The notes: generated by a model from the sequence alone, not told the origin. DNA of 6,629 nucleotides from Candidatus Halomonas stercoripullorum (GCA_019114645.1 DXFC01000024.1:1-6629), one strand, 5' to 3'. Positions 1 to 5,673 are shown, counted from the first letter of the stretch. Program-made: numbers and translations.

Positions 1-558
1 GGTATCGGTCCATTGCGCGAAGCGCTATCCCAGCTGGTGGCCGAGCGCCTGGTGGTCGCCATCAGCCAACGCGGCTATCGAGTCGCCTCCATGTCGCTGG
101 CGGAACTGCACGACCTTTACGACGCCCGGGCACAGCTTGAGGGGCTGATCCTGAAGCTTGCCATCGAGCGCGGCGACGACGCCTGGGAGGCCAGCATTCT
201 GGCCACCGCCCATACCCTGGCGAAGGTCATGGAGGTCAACACCCCCGAAGAGCTCCTCGAGGTGTGGGACACCCGTCACCAGGCATTCCACACCGCCATC
301 GCCAACGGCTGTCGTTCACCCCACTTGCTTCAGGTGCGTGAAAGCCTGTTCGACCAGGTCGAACGCTATCGACACCTCTGGCTGCGGGAAACGGTCCTCT
401 CGGAAGAAGCACTGGAGCGCAAACGTCAACAACATGCCGCGCTGGTCGAGGTCATTCTCGCACGTCAGGCCGAGCGGGCTGCGGAAATGATGCGTGAGCA
501 CCTCATGACGCCGGTACCCATTATTACCGAAGTCATGAGACGCCAAGGGCTGGCCTGA
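1..558 (+). CDS. GntR-family transcriptional regulator, FCD domain, CsiR-like (5' truncated)
   Basis: This is the C-terminal part (185 codons) of a DNA-binding regulator whose start lies left of the window. The frame is open from base 1. It begins inside the winged helix-turn-helix, where GIGPLREALSQLVAERLV matches the recognition helix of GntR proteins, followed by the wing (ISQRGYRVASMS, about residues 22-33). The rest is an all-helical FCD effector domain. DTRHQAFH (residues 90-97), His145 (QQHAAL) and His167 (REHL) fit the usual FCD metal/ligand pocket, with His93 at the place where many FCD proteins have Asp. The GC-S-P-LL and ERYRHL motifs resemble the CsiR subgroup, which controls small dicarboxylate and amino-acid-derived substrates; that assignment is from memory of the family. 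It lies on the opposite strand to the 5-oxoprolinase genes and ends 134 bases before the next gene. It is a reasonable candidate regulator of this locus, but the effector cannot be read from sequence. Confidence 0.93.
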   Translation, partial: GIGPLREALSQLVAERLVVAISQRGYRVASMSLAELHDLYDARAQLEGLILKLAIERGDDAWEASILATAHTLAKVMEVNTPEELLEVWDTRHQAFHTAIANGCRSPHLLQVRESLFDQVERYRHLWLRETVLSEEALERKRQQHAALVEVILARQAERAAEMMREHLMTPVPIITEVMRRQGLA

Positions 559-613
559 CATCTGAACGTCACCCTGGTGCCATCTTCCGGTCACCTTTTA
601 CTGCCATGCTTAG

Positions 614-642
614 CTGACAAAGCCCGCGCTTCGTCTTATGGT
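614..642 (+). promoter_or_regulatory. Possible sigma70 promoter of the small RHH-like gene
   Basis: CTGACA (614-619) and TATGGT (637-642) are separated by 17 bases, giving 5/6 and 4/6 matches to the -35 and -10 consensus. An overlapping TATAAG at 642-647 has a better -10 match but no suitable -35. The elements lie about 50 bases before the start at 693, a sensible leader length. Prediction by eye only. Confidence 0.4.
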
Positions 643-692
643 ATAAGTATCGAGGCAAGCGTAAACAAGCCCCTTTGGCGATGGAGGGTGAC

Positions 693-911
693 ATGCCCCA
701 TTTGCTGTGGTTTTCCCGCGATACCGAATCCCGCCTTGAGCGACTCGCCCAAAGCACGGGCAAAAGCAAGAAAGAGCTGATAGAGGGCTGCCTTGCCATG
801 GGCATGGGTGAACTGGAATCCCGTTTGTTGTTGGAGGAGTCCGTTAACACGCCACCGCGAGTCGAGACTCCCATTGATCAACTTTTGCGTGAAAGCGGCC
901 TTGGCGCCTGA
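693..911 (+). CDS. Small ribbon-helix-helix (CopG/Arc-like) protein, 72 aa
   Basis: This is a 72-residue protein. The start at 693 is chosen because GGAGGG (683-688) sits four bases upstream; earlier in-frame TTG (675) and ATG (681) codons lie before or inside that ribosome site. Residues 4-40 read as a short beta-strand (LLWFSRD), a helix (TESRLERLAQSTG), then KSKKELIEGCLAMGMGELE, the spacing and S/K-K-E-L-I pattern of ribbon-helix-helix DNA-binding domains. The remaining 30 residues are a charged, proline-containing tail (RVETPIDQLLRESGLGA). Such small proteins act as dimeric repressors or antitoxins, but no toxin gene lies beside it, so an antitoxin role is not supported. It follows the FCD regulator on the same strand with its own possible promoter. 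Its last 34 bases overlap the 3' end of pxpC on the other strand. The coding pattern is good, but the function is a fold-level guess. Confidence 0.72.
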   Translation: MPHLLWFSRDTESRLERLAQSTGKSKKELIEGCLAMGMGELESRLLLEESVNTPPRVETPIDQLLRESGLGA

Positions 912-1849
912 ACATGCCACTGCGCCAAACAGGCTCGATAGCGCGCCAATGCCTGCTCGCGTGACGACACCACGAATCGAATGCTGTCACCAGGCAGGCA
1001 CTGTGCCAGACGCGCTGTAGCAAGCGGTGTCAGCGCACCAAGGCGGGGATACCCGCCAATGGTCTGGCGATCATTGAGTAGCACGATAGGTTGGCCGTCA
1101 GGCGGCACCTGTACCGCACCCAACGGAATGCCCTCGGATACCATGCTGTGCAGCCGACACTCCAGCCGTGGCCCGCACAACCTCACTCCCATGCGATCAG
1201 CGCGGTTGTCGACTTGCCAGGGCGTATTAAAAGCACGAAACAGGCTTGCGCCGGTAAAGTGTGCACTTTGGGCTCCCGGCACCAGAGCCAGGCAATCCCC
1301 TTGAAACGGCGGTGCCGCATGCATTGCAAAAGGTAGCCTCCGCACCTCCTGTGCAACCCCCTGCCAGCTGAGTCGGTCGCCCTGCCGGAGGGGCGCACCA
1401 TCCCCCTGATGTCCGCCCAGCTGCTCACGGGGAGTAGCGCTGACACTGTCCAGCACCGGCGATGCCAGAAAACCTCCGGGTACCGCCAGGTAGGCGCGCA
1501 GGCCGTTACGCGGCTGTTGAAAGTACAAACGCTGTCCCGCAACGACACGAAATGCCGAGCCAGGCTGCAGCGGCTCGTCATCCAGGCGGGCTTGGAGATC
1601 CGCCCCTGCCAGCGCCAGCGTGGCATCACGCTCCAATTCGATAACCAGACCGCCTCCCACCACGATCTCCAGCGCAGCGGCATTAAGCGGATTGCCCAGC
1701 AACCAGTTGGCCCATGAAAACGAGACCCAGTCAGCGGCCCCCCCCTGGGTCACCCCCAGGTGGCGCACGCCAAAGCGCCCCGCGTCCACCAGCAGCGCCA
1801 GCGGCCCCGATTGCACGACGCGCAAGGTATACAGCGCCTGTGTGATCAT
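878..1849 (-). CDS. pxpC: 5-oxoprolinase subunit PxpC (biotin-dependent carboxyltransferase-like fold)
   Basis: PxpC is one of three cytoplasmic subunits of the bacterial ATP-dependent 5-oxoprolinase that converts 5-oxoproline to glutamate. The 323 residues are close to the usual length of about 310. Family motifs are visible: GRFGVRHLGVTQGGAAD (residues 24-40), LGNPLNAAALEIVVGG (51-66), YLAVPGGF (120-127), DRMGVRLCGP (218-227), and the strongly conserved stretch from SEG at 238 through VQVPPDGQPIVLLNDRQTIGGYP, ending near 268. The fold is that of KipA and the urea amidolyase/allophanate hydrolase subunit 2 group. The gene is last of three; its ATG overlaps the pxpB stop by four bases (ATGA). 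The C-terminus (QAPRPLSRKS) runs into the 3' end of the opposing small gene. A KipA-type regulatory role as in Bacillus is less likely because pxpA and pxpB are both present. Confidence 0.95.
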   Translation of the reverse strand: MITQALYTLRVVQSGPLALLVDAGRFGVRHLGVTQGGAADWVSFSWANWLLGNPLNAAALEIVVGGGLVIELERDATLALAGADLQARLDDEPLQPGSAFRVVAGQRLYFQQPRNGLRAYLAVPGGFLASPVLDSVSATPREQLGGHQGDGAPLRQGDRLSWQGVAQEVRRLPFAMHAAPPFQGDCLALVPGAQSAHFTGASLFRAFNTPWQVDNRADRMGVRLCGPRLECRLHSMVSEGIPLGAVQVPPDGQPIVLLNDRQTIGGYPRLGALTPLATARLAQCLPGDSIRFVVSSREQALARYRACLAQWHVQAPRPLSRKS

Positions 1850-2592
1850 GCCGACACCTCCAGCGGAGACGTATCACCGCCCTGGCGGACAAACTCCTCG
1901 CGGCTGACCGGCACGAAGCGCACCCTGTCGCCCGGATTCAATAGCGGCTCGCCACGTCGGGCATACTCAAACAGCGGTATCGCGGTACGCCCGAGGATAT
2001 TCCAGCCCCCCGGCGACAGCAGCGGATAAATGGCGGTCTGGCGCTCCGCAATGCCGACACTACCGGCCATCACCCGGCGTCGGGGTGTGGTCAGTCGTGG
2101 CGTGGCCAGCTCAGGCTCTACCAGCCCCATGAAGCCATAGCCGGGAGCGAAGCCTAGGGCAAAGACATGATATTCGTGTTCCGAGTGGCGGCGTACGACC
2201 TCGGCTACTGAAATTCCGGCACGCTGCGCCACGCGCCTGAGCTCGGGACCGACACTTTCATCATACCAGACCGGTATTTCGTGGCGCTGTGCCAATTCAG
2301 CATCGGCCGGCGTCAGATCCGCCAGCACGGTTTCGATTCGCCTGCACGCCTCGGCATGCGTCAGGGTCAGGCAATCGTAATGCAGCATCAGGGTGGTGTA
2401 GGATGGCACCAGGTCGATCAGCGCGCTACCGAAGGCATCGCGCAGTGCCCGGTCCGCCGCCACCAGCCAGGGCATGTTGGCTTCATCAATGCTGTCGAAA
2501 AGGCGCACCATCAGCACATCCATCGCGGCCAGCTCGATACGTACGGCACTTGGTGCTGGAAGGCCCATCTTGTCATGCCCGTCCAAGTGCAT
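1846..2592 (-). CDS. pxpB: 5-oxoprolinase subunit PxpB (KipI / allophanate hydrolase subunit 1-like)
   Basis: PxpB partners PxpC in the ATP-dependent 5-oxoprolinase. The 248 residues exceed the roughly 220 of E. coli PxpB, mainly through a longer N-terminus. Motifs typical of the family are PSYTTLMLHYD (63-73), GFAPGYGFMG (147-156), TPRLTTPRRRVMAGSVGIA (164-182), YPLLSPGGWNILGRT (189-203) and a final GDRVRFVPVS (221-230). The start at 2592 is preferred because GAGG sits six bases before it; this makes the gene overlap pxpA by 20 bases. A second ATG at 2568, four bases past the pxpA stop, would give a protein eight residues shorter but has a poorer ribosome site. AERQTAIYP (182-190) differs from the GxQTGIYP form I recall as common; its effect is unknown. 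It overlaps pxpC by four bases, so stoichiometric coupled translation is likely. Confidence 0.95.
   Translation of the reverse strand: MHLDGHDKMGLPAPSAVRIELAAMDVLMVRLFDSIDEANMPWLVAADRALRDAFGSALIDLVPSYTTLMLHYDCLTLTHAEACRRIETVLADLTPADAELAQRHEIPVWYDESVGPELRRVAQRAGISVAEVVRRHSEHEYHVFALGFAPGYGFMGLVEPELATPRLTTPRRRVMAGSVGIAERQTAIYPLLSPGGWNILGRTAIPLFEYARRGEPLLNPGDRVRFVPVSREEFVRQGGDTSPLEVSA
1856..1861 (-). promoter_or_regulatory. Ribosome binding site of pxpC
   Basis: On the minus strand GGAGGT lies six bases before the pxpC ATG, inside the end of pxpB. It supports the start at 1849 and shows that pxpC can be initiated in its own right as well as by coupling through the ATGA overlap. Confidence 0.75.
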
Positions 2593-3325
2593 TGAACGCC
2601 TCGCGGATTGCCCGTACTGCTGCTACCGACTCTGGATTGTCACCGTGAACGCAAAGTGTGTCACAAGGCAGTTGCAAGGATGTGCCGTCCGCCGCTGCCA
2701 AGGGTTCCCCCCGTGCCAGGCTGACGGCCTGGGCCACGATGGTGGCCTCGTCATGATGGACAGCACCGGGCAGGCGCCGGGAAACAAGATGCCCACTGGC
2801 GTCATAAGCCCGGTCAGCAAAGGTTTCGAACCAGATTGTGATGCCTAACTCATCCGCCAGACACCGGCTTGGCTCCGGATCTGCGGTGGCCATCAACATC
2901 AGTGGCAGGCTGGCGTCGTAGCTGCGCACTGCCCGCATCACCGCCCGCAATAGCTCCGGCTGCTGCGCCATATCGTTATACAGCGCCCCATGTGGCTTGA
3001 CGTAGCGAATGGCAGTGCCCTCAGCCTGGCAGATGCCCGCCAGAGCGCCGATCTGGTAGAGCACCAGATCCTCTACCTCGGCAGGAGAACATGCCAGGGA
3101 ACGGCGCCCAAAACCCATCAAGTCAGGATAGGCGGGATGCGCCCCTATTTTTACGTCATGCTCCACCGCAAGACGCACCGTATGGCGCATCACATGCGGG
3201 TCTGATGCGTGAAAGCCGCAAGCGATGTTGGCGCAGTCCACATAAGGCATGACCTCGCTGTCCAGTCCCAGGCTGTAGTTGCCGAAGCTCTCGCCCATGT
3301 CGCAATTGAGCAATGGAACAATCAT
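2573..3325 (-). CDS. pxpA: 5-oxoprolinase subunit PxpA (LamB/YcsF family)
   Basis: PxpA is the LamB/YcsF subunit of the cytoplasmic 5-oxoprolinase, which with PxpBC hydrolyses 5-oxoproline to L-glutamate at the cost of ATP. At 250 residues it is full length. Conserved blocks are LLNCDMGESFG (5-15), NIACGFHASDP (33-43), KIGAHPAYPDLMGFGRR (59-75), RYVKPHGALYN (107-117), FADRAYDASGHLVSR (169-183) and CVHGDN (225-230); the His and Asp residues in these blocks probably shape the active site. The start at 3325 is supported by AGGAG five bases upstream. This is the first gene of the pxpABC operon and the only one with a clear promoter in front. There are no signal peptide or membrane segments. No key block is missing, so the gene should be functional. 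Confidence 0.97.
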   Translation of the reverse strand: MIVPLLNCDMGESFGNYSLGLDSEVMPYVDCANIACGFHASDPHVMRHTVRLAVEHDVKIGAHPAYPDLMGFGRRSLACSPAEVEDLVLYQIGALAGICQAEGTAIRYVKPHGALYNDMAQQPELLRAVMRAVRSYDASLPLMLMATADPEPSRCLADELGITIWFETFADRAYDASGHLVSRRLPGAVHHDEATIVAQAVSLARGEPLAAADGTSLQLPCDTLCVHGDNPESVAAVRAIREAFNALGRA

Positions 3326-3330
3326 GGAGG

Positions 3331-3335
3331 CTCCT
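3331..3335 (-). promoter_or_regulatory. Ribosome binding site of pxpA
   Basis: AGGAG on the minus strand lies five bases upstream of the pxpA ATG and fixes the start at 3325. Confidence 0.75.
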
Positions 3336-3360
3336 GTCGTAGAGGTGTTGTTTCTGGTTC

Positions 3361-3389
3361 ACTATAAGGAGCGCTTCCTCGCTTGACCA
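3361..3389 (-). promoter_or_regulatory. Probable sigma70 promoter of pxpABC
   Basis: On the minus strand TGGTCA (plus-strand bases 3384-3389) is followed after exactly 17 bases by TATAGT (3361-3366), matching 4/6 and 5/6 of the consensus boxes. The predicted transcript would start near 3354 and have a leader of about 30 bases containing the AGGAG site. The spacer carries a palindrome (3367-3379) that may bind a regulator. Confidence 0.5.
3367..3379. promoter_or_regulatory. Palindrome inside the pxpA promoter spacer (operator candidate)
   Basis: AGGAGCGCTTCCT has AGGA and TCCT arms around a five-base centre, GCGCT. It lies wholly between the proposed -10 and -35 boxes of pxpA, where a bound repressor would block RNA polymerase. 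A short palindrome of this kind can arise by chance, and no second copy was seen in the intergenic region. Confidence 0.3.
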
Positions 3390-3395
3390 TCCCCG

Positions 3396-3424
3396 TTGAC
3401 TACGATCCCGCGCGTGCGTACAAA
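3396..3424 (+). promoter_or_regulatory. Possible upstream promoter of the VOC-TRAP genes
   Basis: TTGACT (3396-3401) and TACAAA (3419-3424) are 17 bases apart, 5/6 and 4/6 matches to the sigma70 boxes. The -35 box lies only seven bases from the -35 of the divergent pxpA promoter, so the two directions would be back to back and could share control. Confidence 0.35.
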
Positions 3425-3438
3425 AACGGACTCTGCAG

Positions 3439-3467
3439 TTGACGCCTCCCTGCTTCGCGCTTATCAA
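3439..3467 (+). promoter_or_regulatory. Possible downstream promoter of the VOC-TRAP genes
   Basis: TTGACG (3439-3444) and TATCAA (3462-3467) are also 17 bases apart, with 5/6 and 4/6 matches. The transcript would start near 3474, leaving a leader of about 75 bases that contains the palindrome at 3514-3527. It may be an alternative to, or act together with, the candidate 43 bases upstream. Confidence 0.35.
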
Positions 3468-3513
3468 TGATGTATCCGGGCTGCTTGAGCGATGGGAACC
3501 ACGCGGCTTCTTT

Positions 3514-3527
3514 ATGCGAATTTGCAT
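3514..3527. promoter_or_regulatory. Near-perfect 14-bp palindrome before the VOC gene (operator candidate)
   Basis: ATGCGAATTTGCAT is symmetrical at 12 of 14 positions, with one mismatched pair (G at position 5, T at 10). It lies seven bases before the AGGAGA ribosome site of the VOC gene and downstream of both proposed promoters, a position suited to a roadblock repressor. An AT-rich centre with GC arms is compatible with a dimeric HTH regulator such as the FCD protein, but this is not shown. Confidence 0.35.
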
Positions 3528-3548
3528 GCTGATTAGGAGAAACCCCTC

Positions 3549-3986
3549 ATGGCGGTAAAAGATCCCTTTCACCTGGCCATCCAGGTACGCGACATCGACG
3601 AAGCCCGCCGCTTCTACGGTGACTTCCTCGGTTGCCCTGAAGGACGTTCGTCGGAAAGCTGGGTCGACTTCGACCTCTATGGCCATCAATTCGTCTGTCA
3701 CTTGAACCCTGCCCTCAAGGATAAGCCGGTTGCCAGCCACAAGAACCCCGTTGATGGCCAGGGCGTTCCCGTGCCGCACTTCGGCGTGGTGCTGGAGATG
3801 GACGCCTGGGAGGCGCTGGCACAGAAACTGCGCGATAACGGTGTATCCTTTGAGATTGAGCCCTACATACGCTTCAAGGGCGAACCCGGCGAACAAGCCA
3901 CCATGTTTTTCTACGACCCTTCCGGTAACGCCCTGGAGTTCAAGGCGTTCAAGGAGCGTGAAACCCAGCTGTTCAAGAAAAGCTGA
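3549..3986 (+). CDS. VOC family protein (glyoxalase/bleomycin resistance/dioxygenase fold)
   Basis: This is a 145-residue cytoplasmic protein made of two beta-alpha-beta-beta-beta modules of the vicinal oxygen chelate superfamily. The first module has FHLAIQVRDIDEARRFYGDFLG (starting at residue 7), the second PHFGVVLEMDAWEALAQKL (76-94) and the closing YDPSGNALEFKAF (122-134). His8, His77 and Glu130 are the expected metal ligands, and His46 is another possible contributor, so metal binding looks intact. The start at 3549 is preceded by AGGAGA with an eight-base spacer. The reaction is unknown: superfamily members isomerise, epimerise, open rings or bind drugs, and nothing here separates these. 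It is the first gene on the strand of the TRAP transporter, 71 bases before dctP, and is divergent from pxpABC, which suggests a role linked to the same substrate. A glyoxalase I role is less likely than a substrate-specific lyase, isomerase or dioxygenase. Confidence 0.9.
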   Translation: MAVKDPFHLAIQVRDIDEARRFYGDFLGCPEGRSSESWVDFDLYGHQFVCHLNPALKDKPVASHKNPVDGQGVPVPHFGVVLEMDAWEALAQKLRDNGVSFEIEPYIRFKGEPGEQATMFFYDPSGNALEFKAFKERETQLFKKS

Positions 3987-4018
3987 CCAGAGGGTAAGCT
4001 TCACCAAGTGGTCTGGTC
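3985..4018 (+). repeat. Inverted repeat at the end of the VOC gene
   Basis: GACCAGA (3985-3991) and TCTGGTC (4012-4018) form a perfect seven-base stem around a 20-base loop; the left arm starts within the VOC stop codon. No T-run follows, so it is not a normal terminator. It might stabilise mRNA or slow transcription before dctP. The long loop makes it a weak structure. Confidence 0.35.
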
Positions 4019-4057
4019 TGCCAAGCACTATCCAGCGATAACAACAAGAGAGATACC

Positions 4058-5041
4058 ATGAACAAGCACTTTCCACATGTACTGCTGGTGACAACCGTCT
4101 TTGCCCTTCCCGCCACCGCCATCGCCACCGAGTGGACAATGGCGACCCCCTACGGTGAGGCCAGCTTCCATACCGACAACGTGCGCCAGTTCGCGGCCGA
4201 TGTTGCCGAAGCCACCAACGGCGAGCTGACCATCAACGTGCACAGTGGCGGTTCTCTGGTGGCTCACGGCGAGATCAAGCCATCGGTACGCCGCGGTACA
4301 ATCGAAATTGGTGAAGTCTTCCTCTCGGTTCTCTCCAACGAGGACCCGATCTTCGAGGTCGACACACTGCCAGGGGTAGCCGGCAGCTACGAAGAGGCCT
4401 ATCAACTCTGGGAGGCCACACAACCGGTAATCAGCGAACTGTTCGCCAATCAGGGCCTGATGCCGCTGTATGCCGTGGCCTGGCCGGCCCAGGGAATCTA
4501 TACCGCTTTCGACCTGAACGACCCGGAGCAGTTTGACGGGCTACGCGTGCGCGCGCCCAACATCAACACCCAGCGCTTTACCGACTATCTGGGTGGCAGC
4601 CCCACCGAAACCGAGGAGTCGGACATTCCCACCGCCTTCAGTACCGGCAGGGTCGATGCCATGATCACCTCGAGTTCCACCGGCAATGCCATGACCGCGT
4701 GGGACTACGTCACCCATTACACCGACGCCAACCTATGGCTGCCAAAGAACATCATTTTCGTCAATCAGCGCGCTTTCGAACGTCTCGATGAGCCAACCCA
4801 ACAGGCCCTGCTGGAGGCCGCAGCGCGAGCCGAAGAGCGCGGCTGGCAGATGAGCCGTGATGACAATCAGGCCAGCCTTGAAGCACTGGAAGCAAACGGT
4901 GTCACTGTTTCCACACCCAACGAAGCAGTCGCCGCCGCCCTGCAAGCCGCCGGTGACAAGCTGTTCGCTGCCTGGGAGGAGCGTGCAGGCGAGCAGGCAC
5001 AGCAAGTCTTACAGGAGTATCAGCAACAGCGCGGTAACTAA
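4058..5041 (+). CDS. dctP: TRAP transporter substrate-binding protein (DctP family)
   Basis: This is the periplasmic receptor of a tripartite ATP-independent transporter, 327 residues, the usual length. A signal peptide is clear: hydrophobic residues 8-20 and the cleavage motif AIA at 21-23, so the mature protein should begin TEWTMATPYG. The mature part shows DctP features: an opening strand, AADVAEATNGELTINVHSGG (46-65), IKPSVRRGTIEIGE (73-86), and the hinge region FDGLRVRAPN (159-168), in which Arg165 is at the place of the conserved arginine that clamps the substrate carboxylate. FSTGRVDAMITSS (194-206) and the long C-terminal helices also fit. The start has a modest GAGAG ribosome site five bases upstream. 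dctQ and dctM follow on the same strand. The substrate is a carboxylate; pyroglutamate is favoured from the neighbouring pxpABC, and dicarboxylates or other oxo-acids remain possible. The symbol is the family name, not proof of dicarboxylate use. Confidence 0.95.
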   Translation: MNKHFPHVLLVTTVFALPATAIATEWTMATPYGEASFHTDNVRQFAADVAEATNGELTINVHSGGSLVAHGEIKPSVRRGTIEIGEVFLSVLSNEDPIFEVDTLPGVAGSYEEAYQLWEATQPVISELFANQGLMPLYAVAWPAQGIYTAFDLNDPEQFDGLRVRAPNINTQRFTDYLGGSPTETEESDIPTAFSTGRVDAMITSSSTGNAMTAWDYVTHYTDANLWLPKNIIFVNQRAFERLDEPTQQALLEAAARAEERGWQMSRDDNQASLEALEANGVTVSTPNEAVAAALQAAGDKLFAAWEERAGEQAQQVLQEYQQQRGN

Positions 5042-5052
5042 TCCATGTCGAT

Positions 5053-5076
5053 GGCGTGGCGGACCTCCGCCACGTC
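5053..5076 (+). repeat. Strong hairpin between dctP and dctQ
   Basis: GGCGTGGCGG (5053-5062) and CCGCCACGTC (5067-5076) pair over ten positions (nine Watson-Crick, one G-U) around the loop ACCT. It starts 12 bases after the dctP stop and ends 30 before the dctQ ATG. There is no T-run, so full termination is unlikely. Such intercistronic stems often protect the upstream message from 3' exonucleases, which would favour abundant binding protein over membrane subunits. Confidence 0.75.
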
Positions 5077-5106
5077 TCACCTTCCGCCTGGTGGAAAGAT
5101 ACTGCC

Positions 5107-5673
5107 ATGACCTACAAATTTGACCGGCTTTATCGACTGGGTGCCTGGGGCGCTGCCGCCTGCATGGTGACGATCTGTGCCCTGGTCGCGTTCCAGGTCA
5201 CCTTCCGTCTGGTCGATGCATTCCTGGTCCTGATCGGCATGCGCCGTCTCGGTATCAGCATTACCGGAATGTCGGAAATGGCTTCCTATCTGTTGGTGGG
5301 AGCCACCTTTCTCAGTCTCGCTTACACCTTTGTTCACCACGCCCACATTCGGGTCACGCTTCTGCTCTCCCGGTTGCACTCGACGAAACGCGTCTGGATC
5401 GAGGCGTGGTGCCTCTTGGTCGCTCTAGCCTTGAGCCTGCTGCTGGCCTACGGCCTGGTCGAACTCGCCCGGGAAAGCCGTGATTTCAATGATGTCTCTT
5501 CGGGTTTCCTGTCGATTCCGCTGTGGATACCGCAAACGGTACTGGCCACCGGCGTAGGCCTGCTGTGCCTGGCACTGGTAGAAACACTGGTAATGACGCT
5601 GCGTATCGCCATTCGCGAACCGGATCGTTTTCGTGAATTGACCAATATGCATGACAGTGATGGCGACACATGA
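5107..5673 (+). CDS. dctQ: TRAP transporter small permease (DctQ family)
   Basis: This is the small four-helix membrane subunit, which joins DctM to form the inner-membrane part of the transporter. The chosen ATG at 5107 gives 188 residues. An in-frame GTG at 5056 would add 17 residues encoded by the hairpin, so it is rejected. Predicted membrane segments lie near residues 13-38, 58-77, 96-120 and 141-166. Between the second and third is HHAHIRVTLLL (77-87), the family's conserved G/A-H-I-R-V block, and IPLWIPQTVLATG (137-149) matches the P-x-W-I/x-P signature before the last helix. The ribosome site is weak (GTGGAAAG, about nine bases away). The C-terminal tail is hydrophilic and acidic (NMHDSDGDT). 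The gene sits 65 bases after dctP and 56 before dctM and is clearly part of the same operon. Confidence 0.94.
   Translation: MTYKFDRLYRLGAWGAAACMVTICALVAFQVTFRLVDAFLVLIGMRRLGISITGMSEMASYLLVGATFLSLAYTFVHHAHIRVTLLLSRLHSTKRVWIEAWCLLVALALSLLLAYGLVELARESRDFNDVSSGFLSIPLWIPQTVLATGVGLLCLALVETLVMTLRIAIREPDRFRELTNMHDSDGDT

Noticed and set aside
576..600. GGTG...CACC followed by TTTTA after the FCD regulator, a possible terminator
   Set aside because: The stem is only four pairs with a 12-base mismatched interior and the T-run is short; too weak to call.
675..692. Earlier starts (TTG 675, ATG 681) for the RHH-like gene
   Set aside because: Both lie before or inside the GGAGGG ribosome site that serves ATG 693.
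693..911. Toxin-antitoxin system
   Set aside because: Only an antitoxin-like fold is present; neighbouring genes on both sides are clearly not toxins.
878..2592. KipI/KipA sporulation control pair or allophanate hydrolase/urea carboxylase subunits
   Set aside because: The presence of a full LamB/YcsF pxpA in the same operon and the lack of amidase or biotin carboxylase domains point to 5-oxoprolinase.
3156..4139. Long open frame on the minus strand across the divergent region, VOC and dctP start
   Set aside because: It runs antisense to two well-supported genes and through promoter sequence; its product has no recognisable family features and is explained by codon bias of the opposite strand.
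5056..5106. GTG start at 5056 for a longer DctQ
   Set aside because: The extra 17 residues come from the hairpin sequence, do not resemble a DctQ N-terminus, and there is no ribosome site before the GTG.
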